In this document: positions 42,947 to 53,919 of the stretch, one piece after another
How the letters are laid out: every line of letters begins with the position of its first letter
How positions within the stretch are numbered: the stretch's first letter is position 1
Assembly (NCBI GenBank): GCA_014529385.2
Contig: CM043959.1
Location: 47,408,428 to 47,472,427, forward strand
Origin: Adiantum capillus-veneris
Lineage: Eukaryota > Streptophyta > Polypodiopsida > Polypodiales > Pteridaceae
Direction of reading: 5' to 3'
DNA length: 64,000 nucleotides
The notes under the pieces: generated by a model
The model's input: only the letters and a program-made list of their open reading frames with translations
The model's database searches: none
What the model was told of the DNA's origin: nothing
Position numbers and translations under genes: made by a program

Positions 42947-43007
42947 ATTTCAAGAGTGTGTGTCGGGTCGTTATAGAGGCGTTGTGTGTGTTTTCATCCC
43001 GCTCACA
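41789..43007 (+). repeat. TE-G 3' LTR (uninterrupted copy)
   Basis: 1219 bp, TGTCAGGAG to CGCTCACA. It gives the empty-site sequence for TE-H (GTATCTAAAAATCAGAA at about 42690) and, at TAGTGGCGTCAGGACGG (about 42064), for the insertion of TE-G into TE-F. It includes a (TG)n array of about 90 bp. Confidence 0.95.
42853..42945. repeat. (TG)n array in the TE-G 3' LTR
   Basis: About 92 bp of TG, longer than its counterpart at 39078-39154, so the array has changed length since insertion. Confidence 0.97.
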
Positions 43008-43105
43008 GCGTCAGGAGGCCGAATGGGGTCAATACTTGCAAGTGGATAAGTACGGACACAATGTGGGTGTTTTCTTGGGATAATTATGTAGAAAGGCCAT
43101 CATGA
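43008..43105 (+). repeat. TE-F LTR, right fragment
   Basis: It starts GCGTCAGGAGG and matches the TE-G LTR from the point where the left fragment (28591) stopped. It breaks off at TE-I. Confidence 0.85.
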
Positions 43106-43258
43106 TGTCAGTAAAATGGCAAGGCCGGACTATACAATGGAAAGGCTAGGCTAGGCAGTGTGGAAAGGGATTCCAACTAGGGCAAAGGGCTAGGAGCCAT
43201 GCTATATTGTGGGTGGTTGGGAGGTGAACTCCTAGGTTCTAGTTCCCCTTGTCTAACA
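43106..43258 (+). repeat. Possible TE-I 5' LTR (short)
   Basis: TGTCAGTAAAATGG to GTCTAACA, ending one base before a tRNA-iMet-type primer site. At 153 bp it is unusually short and may be truncated. The other LTR is not in the window. Confidence 0.5.
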
Positions 43259-43259
43259 T

Positions 43260-43272
43260 TGGTATCAAGAGC
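43260..43272 (+). other. TE-I primer binding site (tRNA-iMet type)
   Basis: TGGTATCAAGAGC matches the initiator-Met primer site TGGTATCAGAGC with one extra A. Confidence 0.7.
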
Positions 43273-44044
43273 AAGGTTTCTTTTTGGGGAAAGGCACAGC
43301 TGTGGAAGAGGGCAGCCACACAATTTTGCATGCTTTTTTGCATGTCGGGGTCAAGGGAGCGTGGAGCTCACCCCTTGTGAGGAGGACGACAAGCCCGAAG
43401 ACGTGGGCAACAACCCTTGCAAGTAGATTCCACCTGTCGGCGACGTGGACCAAAGCACGCCCTTGTGGGCTCTACGGCATCGCGCTGGCGTGGGGACCCT
43501 TTCACGTCCCTGCAGAGCAGCCGGAGATGAGCACCATACGAGGTGGGGGGAGCTCGGCTCAACCCCTCGCACTGTCTACAAGCGGCCATAGCCAGTAAGC
43601 TACTCTAATTACACACCCGACGGGCGCCCAACCCCTTGGGGGTTAGTGGCCAAAGTTTTTGGTTAACACAAGGGATGGTACCCAGAGTGGGGTAACCCCC
43701 CCTCCGTCTTGTGCGGCTTTAGCAAGGCTCGGCATATCGACACGGCCGTCAAGTACTTCAACACACACATTTTCTGCGTATTATCGGTAGAAACTCAGAA
43801 ATTTAATAAAAGCATCTCGAGCCTAGAGTTCAAAGTGATATTATTTTTCAAAATCAATTATGGTCGAATGCATAATTGATTTGGCTACGAGGGATTAAGG
43901 AATTCCCTACATGGTGGACATTTTGGATCGATTTCCACCTGGATAATATTGACTTTGACGGAATTAGCAAGGCTAATTAAACTTTGCAAGTGCTCTCAAT
44001 ATCAGGTATTTTTCTGACTATTCCTTGCATCGCATTGTGTTGCC
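43273..44044 (+). other. TE-I leader, GC- and CpG-rich
   Basis: About 770 bp. The part from about 43340 to 43760 is clearly richer in G, C and CpG than the surrounding sequence. No gene recognised. Confidence 0.5.
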
Positions 44045-45217
44045 ATGGATTCAGATATCAATATGACTTTTGATTTTGAGCAAAGTACGCCTGACCCTGC
44101 CCATGATGGCCCACGGTCGGATCCTCTCAAGGAGAGTACCCGCGACGCTACGGCAGATGATGATACTTATGAATTGCTCGACATTCAAGAATTTCGTGCA
44201 CTCCAGACATGCATGTCAGTTATGGAAGGAAATTTTAAATCTTTAAATGAAAATTTCACTAAATTATGCACATTAGTGATTCAATTAATGCAACAGCAAT
44301 CCAAGGGTTCTACTGACACGCACATACATGAGCACGTTCCTACACAAGGGCGAGGCCCTTCTAATCAAGGACAAGGTCCAAATGTTGATACTTTGCACAC
44401 TCTCACTGCAAAAGAGGTGGATGAGTTGTTGAAAAATACCAAACCACCGACTTTTAAGGGAGGAGATCGAGACCGCAATAAGGATGCAGTGAATATCTTT
44501 CTCGGCAAGTGGGATGGAATTCACGCCTTACGGCGTATTCTCAACGCAGTGAGAGCACTACAAACGAGCCTAACTCTGGAAGGCAAGGCCTACAAATGGT
44601 GGATGTCTCTTAAGGAGAAGAATATCATACCACAAAGTTGGGCAGCTTTTGAAGCTATGTTTCGCAAAGAATTTTTGCCTACAAATGAGGCCGATCGGAA
44701 TTGGACGGCTTGGGACACATGTTCCATGCGCCAATATCCATCATTACTTGAATATATTTCTCACTATCGGGATGTTATCCTCAAGTTGGAAGGATTAGAT
44801 AATATTCATCAAGTACAAGGATTTATACGTGGTCTGACACCAGAGCTTAAGAAGCACGTCAAGACCCAAGACCCTAAAACACTTAAAGAATCCATAGTGA
44901 AAGCACATATTCACGATGATCCAGATGAAAAGAAAGCACATAATACTCACGTGTCTGCTAATACAAATGGTAATACACGCACACAGTATGGACACAATAA
45001 AAGGAAATTTATAGTAGCCAATTCAGAATCATCTAAAAAACCCAAGGGGTCCAGAGGTCCTCTCTCTCCTGAGGACTTTGATAAAGCTAAGAAAGAGAAA
45101 TTATGTTTTCAATGTTTAGGAAGTGGTCATGGAAAAAAGGATTGTCCCAAGAAAGGGGAAATCTACTGCACATGGCAAAGAGAAAGCAGTGCACACGGTG
45201 CAACTGTTGCCTCTTGA
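44045..45217 (+). pseudogene. TE-I gag
   Basis: A 390-codon frame from the ATG at 44045. The acidic N-terminus and linker are followed by a Gag core (NTKPPTFKGGDRDRNKDAV, LTLEGKAYKWWMSLKEKN, FEAMFRKEFLPTNEADRNW, GLTPELKKHVK) and one canonical zinc knuckle, CFQCLGSGHGKKDC (CX2CX4HX4C). An extra G in a run near 45155 shifts the frame just after the knuckle, so the stop at 45217 is out of frame with the rest. The continuation (STAHGKEKAVHTVQLL) is in another frame toward the protease. Confidence 0.8.
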
Positions 45218-45337
45218 GTCTTCCTCACGATTCTCTACAGTGGAAGTAACACACACCGAGGTGGTGCATGAATCCTGTCTCATAGCATCCATGTGGCAAC
45301 AAACCTTCAGACCACATGAGTTAGTACGTATGCACGT

Positions 45338-45755
45338 ATGCATGGATCTCTACAAGCTGGGCACAATGCACACATCTTGGTAGATAACGGTGCTACTCAC
45401 AATTTCATCAATTATGGATTGGTGAAAAAACTCAAATTGCCTCAAACTCCGAGTACCCACCGCTACAAGGTAGCAATGATGAATGGACATGATACCGAAA
45501 CCTGGGATACTCAAGTCCGAGTTGTTCTGTTGGAAGTACAAGGTTACTCCACATCCTTGGATTTTCAAGTTATGAACATGGAGAGGCAGACGTGGTCTTT
45601 GGTAGGGAGTGGTTGCATAGCCTAGGACCATCACTGAAGCATAGCTATGAGCACAACAGCTTGATGTTTGAATCCCATGGCTCACATGTGTTGTTGTTAG
45701 GAGAGAAGGATGTACCTTCTTCACCATTGATATGTACCACTGAGCTTATGTAGCT
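45338..45755 (+). pseudogene. TE-I protease, then truncation
   Basis: Retropepsin with AHILVDNGATHNFINYGLVK; the active-site triplet is D-N-G where D-S/T-G is usual. A frame change near 45585 leads to DVVFGREWLHSLGPSLKHSY, the end of the fold, and a stop at 45753. RT and all later domains are absent. The D-x-G-A-T-H-N-F form resembles chromovirus proteases such as that of TE-M. Confidence 0.7.
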
Positions 45756-45809
45756 CGTTTCTGATAATGAAATAGATCTAAGTTTTCTTGTGTTACTCAT
45801 TGTCTCATT

Positions 45810-47500
45810 TTCTCTCTAACATTGAATCCGTTGAACATTCCTCAACGCCGCATGCTTCTCTCTCATCTCTTCCGCCAATGGCGCTGCTAGTGACTTGTAA
45901 CCTGGGGTAGTATTGAAAATCCCATTGAATTGTGTGAATGTCCTTTTTAATGGTTGTAGAACCAACTCTAGTATTTTCTCATATAGATCCCAACTGATTG
46001 TATTGAAATGTGCACCAAAATCTATTGGCGCATGAATAGGTATCATGTTGGCTCCTAGCTCTATTGAGATGTAAGGATCTAAACCATCTTTGTCCTCCTT
46101 GATGCTTGTTAGTAGGTAAATCCGAGTAGCTTATTGCTTTTTGAAATCCTCTAGCATTTGTTTCCTCTTTGCAGCTCGTTCTTTGGCTTCTTGCTGTGTT
46201 ATTGATTGACTTTATCATGCTTGTTAGACCTGTTCTTAGCTGCATGTGCCCTTTCAAGCATTTTTTGAGCTAATGGAAAGTGATACTCTTTTAATCTACA
46301 TCCATTAATCCAATTGGGCATTTCTTCTCCATCAAATGCAGCAAGTTTTATGGCCCCACTTTGTGATATATAATGAATCATAAATGGTCATATACCTTGC
46401 TTTCTCAATTTCTTTGTCTTTTGTTTAAGAGTTTAACAATCTTCAAATGACCTATCCCCTTTACAATCCTCTTTTTTAAGGATTTCACATTCAGGAATCT
46501 CCTCACCTCCATAGGTGAGCTTTAGCATTCAACCATGCTGCTGTTTTGTATTATGTGGCTGTAGCCGAATTGAATTCTTCTATTGGAGTCTTACATCTCT
46601 ATAGCTATGATCCCTCAAATTGAACCGCGTAGTGGTATCCATGTGGCATAAGTAGATACCAAAATCTACTACTGCAAATGTATTCTCATACTCAATTCCA
46701 CAAGAAGTCATTACCACTTGCTCCAAAACTCCAATAGGCTTTGCAATATAGATATCAGCTAGTTGCAATTTCATTTTCCATGTCTATCTAAGGGTAGATT
46801 TCCCCCGTTCTTTCCAAATGCATTTAGGTGCTACGGCAATACCTGCACCACTATCTAGAATAGCTACGGTTTTGGTTTCTTAATATTCTATAGGAAATGT
46901 GGTGTTTCCATCTTCCCCTTCACAATAATCACCAATTTTTTTTATGGGGACTGGCTCAACATCCTTTTTCGGTTTGTTCTAATCCTCCACTTATTGACCT
47001 ATTGTCTCAATAGGATTTTTGATTCACGTTTTCTCAAGACATCTACCAACATCTATCCACATCTAAGGTTTGACTTTTAACAACTGAGCTATCATCAGTG
47101 TGCATGTCACCGACGTTGCCATATATTCTTGCAATCCTTGAAAATATATGACTAGCTTATGAGTTCTTCTCTGAGTTGGCAAAACCATAACATTAGATCT
47201 TTCCTCATACGGTACTAAGTAGGAAGGAAAATCCTTAAGGTCTTTTCTTTACTATCCTCTAATCTTTCCATTCCATGGTCACCATACATGGATTGCATCT
47301 TGAAGTCTCATGCCTTGGTTGAGGTCAACTTCTGCAATTAGTGATGAATCTGATGATTCCCATGAATGCTTTCCATCTCTAGCCTTCCTAACTACATCCC
47401 AAAGTTCTTCAGGCCAATAAACTTTTAACTTTTGGCACAATAGGAGGTATATGATAAAAAGATTCATATGTTGTGTTTGCTACCACTCTCATTTAATTAC
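45810..47500 (-). pseudogene. TE-J: internally deleted relative of TE-B (minus strand)
   Basis: On the minus strand, protease-region blocks match TE-B closely: MKLQLADIYIAKPIGVLEQV, then TSCGIEYENTFAVVDFG and FNLRDHSYRDV, with the catalytic loop AILDSGAG intact near 46868-46855. The remainder (46381-46199) looks like an integrase C-terminus (LAAFDGEEMPNWINGCRLKE), so RT, RNase H and most of integrase are missing between them. Upstream, a segment near 47467-47279 resembles the pol N-terminal linker of TE-B. Many stops and frame changes are present. It is an old copy of the TE-B family that preserves the D-S-G-A motif TE-B has lost. Confidence 0.7.
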
Positions 47501-47617
47501 TCCTTCTTTACAAGCAATGGTTGTTACCATATACATGTGGTAGTGATGTGTGTGAACACATTTAGGACCACCGAGGAAATTTTTCCCTTAATAGGAGGTT
47601 TGTTCCCCCGTGCATTG

Positions 47618-47624
47618 TATATAG
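47618..47624 (+). promoter_or_regulatory. TE-K LTR TATA box
   Basis: TGTATATAGGCC, about 130 bp upstream of the primer site, in the presumed 5' LTR. Confidence 0.55.
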
Positions 47625-47752
47625 GCCCATCACTCTAGGGCTAACTTATCTTTCCATTGCACACTAAGTAATACACTCTTTGTTGTGTGCCTTCAGCTTC
47701 CTTCATCTTCTCCAAGCTGTGTGTGTTTTTTTGCAACCCTAATTCCAAGAAT

Positions 47753-47764
47753 TGGTATAAGAGC
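47753..47764 (+). other. TE-K primer binding site (tRNA-iMet type)
   Basis: TGGTATAAGAGC differs at one position from the initiator-Met primer site TGGTATCAGAGC. Confidence 0.6.
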
Positions 47765-48110
47765 AGGTTGCGTCCTCCCGGGCTTAGTCGCTAGCAGCTC
47801 TAGTATACATGCCTGCTCACTTTCTTGATTTCTATGAGCTTTGGCGAGCGTTCATAGGTCGACTAAATTTTCTAGGCAAGCTCGAAGAGCTTAGTTTGGT
47901 CAAATTTTTTATTCGGGCTCATTTCGGTCTCTATTTCCACTACAGGCAGTATTGTGCAGACTATTTTGTCATTTTGTATAGTTTTTTTGTCATTGCCGGT
48001 TTTTTTCATAGCAGCTCTCTTATAGTCTACTACCGTTTTTGATATATAACATGAGTTGTTCCCACTTTCCTTCTCATCTTTTTGGGCAGTTTTCAAATCA
48101 GCATTTACCC

Positions 48111-49090
48111 ATGGCTGACAACGAAACAGATGTGTTCAAGATGTTTACTGCTGCTGCTGAGGATAGATTGGATGGGGACAATTACCCTATGTGGGCTTAT
48201 ATGATGCAACATGTTCTTGTGTCAAAGGAAATTTGGAACATTGTGTAGGGCATTGATGTACGTCTTGATTCGAGGATACAGGGGATGTTGAGGATGTTGC
48301 AGGTCTTGCTGCAAGGATTGCTGCTGTTAGAGTTGTCTTGCCTACCACAGAACAAGCTCGTTGGGAGGTAAAAGATGTGCATGCTCATGCATTGATTGTG
48401 TTGTCTATGAAGCACACTATTACTCCTCACATTCGATCAACAAAATCTGTAGGACATGCTTGGGATATTCTGGCTAGTTTTTATGCAAGTCACAATGAGG
48501 CTAAAATTGCATTGCTGTGTAATGAGCTTGAGTCAAAGATTATGCATGAGGAAGATGATATTGACACTTTCCTTGCAAGAGTCAAGGATATCAACGAGAA
48601 ACTTATTTTTGCAAGTGAAGTCATTTCAAATAGTTCACTTGTGCAGACTGTTCTTGATGCCTTGCTAGATTCTTACGAGAATTTTTCCAATACTTGGAGA
48701 CTTATCACCCAAGGAGATCCTGAAGTTGTCAAGTCTGATGCATTATGCACATTGCTATTGCAAGAGTCACTTTCCTTAAAAAAATAGGACTAGAGAGCAT
48801 GTAGTTGAACAGGCCTTTGTAGCTGCTCAAAGAAAAGGTGGTAACAACAATGCAACCACTGCTTATGGTTCTTTTGCGAGTGGAAAATCACATGTTCCTA
48901 ATGCTTCTGCTGACATCAACTTGTCTGGAAATTTTGGTGATAAGAGCAAAAAGAATATGCATTTCCATTATTGTAAATCTTATGATCACTTAATCAAGTA
49001 GTGTCCTAACTTGAAGGCCAAAGAGGCTAAGAAGAAAGATACAGGTCCCACTACAAATTCTAGTTCCACTACAAAGGCAGCTATTTTTTA
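48111..49090 (+). pseudogene. TE-K gag
   Basis: The frame begins ADNETDVFKMFTAAAEDRLD after the ATG at 48111, then GDNYPMWAYMMQHVLVSKEI, typical of Copia Gag. After a stop and frame change near 48247-48330, the segment 48338-48787 continues the UBN2-type Gag core (NEAKIALLCNELESKIMHEE, DIDTFLARVKDINEKL, FSNTWRLITQGDPEV). A degenerate zinc knuckle near 48960-49003 (HYCKSYDHLIK) has lost its first Cys and contains a stop. Confidence 0.8.
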
Positions 49091-49097
49091 GTCTTCT

Positions 49098-49760
49098 ATG
49101 AAAGGAGACTGTGATGCTGATGTTGATGTAGAATGGTATTTTAGTGTAGAGTGCACTTATAATCCTGTTGTCCATGATGCATGCATGTCAGTTGCTGCAG
49201 ATTCACATGTGTGGTATTTTGATAGTGGTGCTACAAGCACATTACCTCACATTGTGATTCAGTTACTTGTGCCAACAATGCCTCTTATCTGGTTCGCAAA
49301 GTTGGAAATATTGTGCTTACTACTGCAAATGGAAGTTCTTTCACACTTGTTGATGCACTTTATGTACCTAGGATCAAGAATAATATTTTGTATGTATCTA
49401 TACTTGCTAAACTTGGTCTTGTAGTCAAATTTGTGGATGACAGATGTATAATACATGATCTCAATTTTGGTGATGAAATTGTTGCAACTGGCATTTTAAT
49501 GATGTGGGCTATATAAGCTCACTTTGTATGACAAGTGTGGCAAATTTTGCAAATGCAGTTGTGGATTCAAATGCTATTTTAGATGCAAAAATTTGGCGTG
49601 CACATTTTGGTCATCTAAATTTTGCCCGTTTGCTGCATTTGCTAAAATTTGATATGGTTCTTCTTTGCGGCCTCTTAAAGCACCTGTCAAACATGTCTCT
49701 GAAGGCTGTATTTTGGGTAAGATGCAACATTCTAAGTTTCCAAAGTATGTTCAGGTAGGG
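49098..49760 (+). pseudogene. TE-K protease and pre-integrase region
   Basis: The protease loop VWYFDSGATSTL is intact at about 49210-49245. The frame then changes repeatedly. In another frame (49313-49500) LTTANGSSFTLVDALYVPRI and KNNILYVSILAKLGLVVKF give the rest of the domain. The pre-integrase zinc finger (WRAHFGHLNFARLLHLLKF) lies at about 49590-49650. Confidence 0.75.
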
Positions 49761-49819
49761 CCACATGTAGGTTTCACCTTGTACATAGTGATGTTTGTGG
49801 GCCCATCCAAACTTCGTTC

Positions 49820-50497
49820 TTGGGCAATTTCCTTTACTTTTTGACTTTCATTGATGATTTCTCCAAGCATGCATGGGTATATCCGCTTAAAGGGAAGTTC
49901 AAAGTATTTATGTGCTTTAAACAATTTTTGGATATGGCTGAAAATGTCTCAAAATGTACTATGGGCACCCTCCATTTTGATCGAGGGAGGGAGTATATGT
50001 CTCATGAATTTAATGCATTTTTTGCTAGTCATGGGATAAAACACCAATGTACAGTGCCTTATACACCTCAGCAAAATGGTATTGCTGAGAAGAAAAACAG
50101 GTCACTTACAAAAATGGAATGATGTATGGTCAAAAGTCAAGCTTTGCCGCATTCGTTTTGGCTTGAGGCCATCATGTGTTCCACTTATGTACTTAACAGG
50201 AGTCCTACGAAAGGTTTGTTGTCTATGACTCCATATGAAACATGGCATGATAGAAAGCCTTCTATTGAGCACATGCATGTGTTTGGCTATTTGGCATATT
50301 CTTTTGGTTCCACAAACATAGCGTTAAAAAATCGGATGATAAGGCTGTCAAATGTATTTTTGTTGGTTATAGTGCTCAAAGAAAATGTTACAGGTTGTAT
50401 CATCCTCAAACAAAGTGTATTCTGGTTTCACGGGATGCTGCGTTTGTTGAAGATTCTATTCAGCCCTTGCCGTCATGTACTAGAGACAGTAATGTAA
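49820..50497 (+). pseudogene. TE-K integrase
   Basis: Copia integrase core. It shows TFIDDFSKHAWVYPL (Asp 1), LHFDRGREYMSHEF (Asp 2, usual motif S-D-x-G-x-E-Y), and PQQNGIAEKKNRSL (Glu). A stop (near 50120) then interrupts the frame. The next segment (50126-50497) has HSFWLEAIMCSTYVLNRSP and YETWHDRKPSIEHMHVFGYL. Confidence 0.8.
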
Positions 50498-50520
50498 GCT
50501 AACAGAACATTTATGACACT

Positions 50521-51280
50521 TTGTTGCCTCTTTTCAGTGGTCGAAGTTCAAATGTAAATTCCAATGAGGCAAATGTACAGCCTATAGGGGTTCCTGAAAA
50601 TGTTATAGATCAGCCTATTATTGATGCAGATGTACATGATGTACTTGATGACGAAAGAGGTATGCCAGAATGGTTGGTGCATGCATTGTGTGATAGTAAA
50701 TTGGATGCACCTTTGTCTAGTCGCACTTGTTCAGGCTCTCACCATGCATCTTATACATCAGATTGTCATGATTTGGCTGTGTCTAGATTACATGATGTTG
50801 AGGAACCTCTATCTTTTGATGAAGCACGAAATTCAAAAAATTGGATGGCTGCAATGCAATTAGAATATGACGCACTTGTAGAGAATGACACATGGACTTT
50901 ATGTGATATTTGTCATGGCAAAAAGGCCATTGGTACAAAGTGGGTTTACAAATTGAAACGCAAGCCGGATGGTGAGATTGATCGCTATAAGTCTCGGCTT
51001 GTTGCAAAGGGTTATGCACAACAAAAAGGCATAGATTATGAAGAGACTTTTTCTCCCACTTGTCATATGACTACTGTGCATTTTCTATGTGCATTGGCAG
51101 TTCATTTTGGTTGGGATGTATATCAATCAAACATTGTTACTGCTTCTTGAATGGTGACATATTTGAGGAAGTTTATGTAACGCAGCCTCACGGTTTTGTC
51201 GGATAAAGTGTGCAAATGTAACAAAGCTTTGTATGGGTTGAAGAAATCTCCTCATGCTTGGTATGAGAAGGTTGATTTAG
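50521..51280 (+). pseudogene. TE-K reverse transcriptase, N-terminal half
   Basis: A linker followed by Copia RT blocks: WMAAMQLEYDALVENDTWTL, IGTKWVYKLKRKPDGEIDRY and KSRLVAKGYAQQKGIDYEET. After a stop at 51148-51150, NKALYGLKKSPHAWYEKVD follows in another frame. The catalytic Y-V-D-D and all of RNase H are missing because TE-L begins at 51301. Confidence 0.8.
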
Positions 51281-51300
51281 ACGGCTGGATAGTTTCACTA

Positions 51301-51743
51301 TGTCAAAACGTTCTCTTAGGAGATGGGCAGCGAATTGCTTAGTAGTTACTATGGTAATTATTGCAGTAAACCCGAAGTGTATAAATAGGGCCCATTACAT
51401 TATAATCGGGTTGGAAATTGTTATCATTTGGGTTAGCACTTTGGCTACACTTGTACTCGAGAATCATTGGCAGTTGTTGTCGGCTGTACTCTCTTTGTAA
51501 ATCATATTCACTGTAATCCTAATCATGGCAAATAGTCCAGTTACACTTACTTCTTGTCTAGTATTCTGAATCTGAATCTGAACATTAGTTCCAGTACATA
51601 AGTCTAATTCTTATTCTAGTATCCAAATTCCAGTCTAGTTTCTAATTTATGTCCAGTCTACTGTCTGAAATCTTCTCACACTAGTATAGTTGAAATCTTC
51701 TAACACTGGAATTAGCTGTCTCAAGAGATCAGCTCCAATTCCA
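51301..51743 (+). repeat. TE-L 5' LTR
   Basis: It starts TGTCAAAACG and ends TTCCA before the primer site. The TATA box TATAAATAG lies at 51380-51388. There is no second copy in the window, so the borders are inferred. Confidence 0.6.
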
Positions 51744-51746
51744 TTT

Positions 51747-51764
51747 TGGCGATCACGGTGGGAC
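51747..51764 (+). other. TE-L primer binding site
   Basis: TGGCGATCACGGTGGGAC, three bases after the LTR end. The tRNA is not recognised. Confidence 0.55.
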
Positions 51765-51817
51765 GAGCTGAAGCGCGTTGACTGAAAGACTCTTCTCCCA
51801 GTTGGCAGTTTTCAGCA

Positions 51818-53553
51818 ATGGCACCTAAATCCAGTCGTGGTCGGAAATCCACCATTCGTGTTGACCCTATTCCTGAGGAGTCAGGAAGAGAGTCTGACCC
51901 CAAGCAAGAGAAGATGACTGACATTGAGGCTCAAGAGGAACATAGTCAGGCTGATGAGGTGCAGGACTCACACCAGTCCAGTCATTCTTGACGCCGACGG
52001 GGGCAGAACGGGAAGCGCGGAAAGCCAAGAGTTCCAAGAGTTCTCGGTCCCGGCAGGGGGATGAGGGTACCAAGGGAAGTAAAGGTAGTCACCGTACTTC
52101 TAGCAGAAAGGCCAAAGAAGACATTGACACTAAGACAGAGACAAAGATTGATTGGGATGCTGACACTGACAATTGCAAGAAGACTTCCAAGCGCCATTCT
52201 AAATCCAAGAAGAGAAGTGGCAGGATCAGTGGTAATCGGAATGATTACACACCTTCCCTGAAAATTTCTTTTCCAATATTCAAGGGAGGTAAGAAGGATG
52301 ATCCAGACGTTCACATACAGGCCTTTGAGTAGTATGCTGAACTAAAAAATATTGATGAACATGATTGGGGGGAGTATTTTCCGCAAACCTTGAAGGAGGC
52401 AGCGAGAAAATGGTATTACCATTACCCTGCCTGCCAGCTCAAATCATACAACAAATTTCTTAAAGCCTTCAGGTTGGAATATTCTGACAACAGAGGGGAT
52501 GTAGATATCCTCTGTGAACTAGATAAGATCAAACAGCAAAATCTATCAGTCCGAAGTTATGTGGAAAAGATCAAGGAGCTAACCAAGCAGTTACAGAAAC
52601 CGCCATCTGAGAAGAGGTTGAGGGCATGGTTTCTGAATGGTTTCATAAGTTAAAAGCTTAGGGAGCAATAGGTACCAGCTCCTACCAAAAAATTCAATGA
52701 TCTGGTCCAAAGGGCATTGAAGCTGGAACAGCAGGCCAAGAAGGAAAAGAGTCACAAGAAGCGAAGGTCCAGTAGCAGTAGTTCTGCTACTACTAAAAGT
52801 TCTGATTCCAGTGAGGTGTCCAGTAGCTCCGAAAGCAGCTCTAATGAACGATCCAAGGAGAAGTCAAAGAAGGGATCTTGGACCAAGAAAATTGAAGAAA
52901 TGGCTAGATGGATTGCCGAAATTAGCCACACAAAACAGCCAATTCGGAAGATGGAGACTTGGTGTTCAAAATGAAAATCCAAAGACCATATCTCCAATGA
53001 ATGTCCACAATGTACCTACTGTAATGCTTTTGGTCATCTATGGAACAATTGTGGCATCAGGATTCACCACTTTAAGAAGGGCAAAGATGTGTCAGTGGTC
53101 GCCTACACTGAACTAGTGAAGGTAGAACCCGTCAAAGTAGATCAAGAGGAGAGACCAGGTACCAGTGGTACTGGTCAGGGACGTGGCTGATTCCAAACGG
53201 GTATGGGCCGAGGCAGAGGACGTGGCAACTTCCAGAATAGGAGCATGAATTGCTACACTTGTGGGAAGTATGGCCATTTTGTAGCCCAATGCCCAGATGC
53301 ACCTGCAACTACTACTACTGAGGCTAAGGCACCAGAGCCAGTCCCAGTACGAGTAGTCACTAGAAGCAAGGGTGTAATTATTGAAGAAATTCCAGATACT
53401 TCAAAAATACCAATCAATCCTACCAGCAGCAAGTGGGCTCAACAAAGAGAAATTTGGAAGGCCAAAGGTAAAGACAAGGTGGTAGATGAATGGCAAGAGC
53501 AAAGGGAACTAGCGGCTAAAATCACGGAGGATTTTGCCAAGAATCTGCTATAG
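51818..53553 (+). pseudogene. TE-L gag
   Basis: The ATG at 51818 starts a short basic frame (APKSSRGRKSTIRVDPIPEE) that ends at 51989-51991. A second frame (from 51988) carries the rest: KISFPIFKGGKKDDPDVHIQ, KEAARKWYYHYPACQLKSY and FRLEYSDNRGDVDILCELDK, with internal stops at 52330, 52651, 52971 and 53188. A Ser-rich, Lys/Arg-rich stretch (52740-52870) precedes three knuckle-like units. The first is degenerate. The other two are intact: CTYCNAFGHLWNNC and CYTCGKYGHFVAQC. VRVVTRSKGVIIEE marks the gag-pol linker, as in TE-H. Confidence 0.8.
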
Positions 53554-53919
53554 CAGCTAGAAAGTTCTGAAGCTAGAGTCATTCAGAGGATACCATCCCA
53601 ATCAACTGATAAGGATCAGTCAGTACCAGCCATACCAGAGACCATGTTGGCTGCGGTACAGGGACTAGCTGATGAACTGGGAGTTGATGGAAGGAGTGGA
53701 AGCGCTGCAAAAGAGGAATGGCAGTGTGAAGATACCAGTTCTTCGAGCTCTGACAATTAGTTTGACCAAGAGAGAGAATAAATTCATGTGAAAATTTGTG
53801 TTAGAATTCAGAAGTTGACTGTAGAGCTGGAGGATATCAGACTAACCTTGCTTGAAGTGGCCAACTTTATCAGACAGCGCAGGAAAGCTGAGGCGGAGGC
53901 CAGAATAGTGGACCTGACG

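Larger units (their letters stand above)
28592..43007 (+). mobile_element. TE-G: gag-only Gypsy-type element, carrying nested TE-H
   Basis: The LTRs are 28592-39216 (split by TE-H) and 41789-43007. By eye the pair differs by roughly 4%. The internal region (39217-41788, 2.6 kb) holds a primer site, leader, one gag gene and a purine-rich tract, with no protease, RT, RNase H or integrase. Without TE-H the element is about 5.0 kb. It sits inside an older LTR of closely related sequence (TE-F), flanked by the 4-bp duplication GCGT (28588-28591 and 43008-43011). The layout fits a terminal-repeat gag-only (TR-GAG) element that would depend on enzymes supplied by a relative such as TE-D. Confidence 0.85.
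47520..51300 (+). mobile_element. TE-K: Copia element, 3' end cut by TE-L
   Basis: The 5' LTR end and primer site lie near 47750. The order gag, protease, integrase, RT is the Copia order. It is broken by many stops and frame changes. The RT stops at about 51280, where the TE-L LTR begins (TGTCAAAACG, 51301). The 5' LTR start is not defined. Confidence 0.8.

Noticed and set aside
43106-43780. A Cassandra-type TRIM with 5S rRNA in the LTR
   Set aside because: I looked for 5S rRNA internal promoter blocks and saw none, and a real gag-protease follows.
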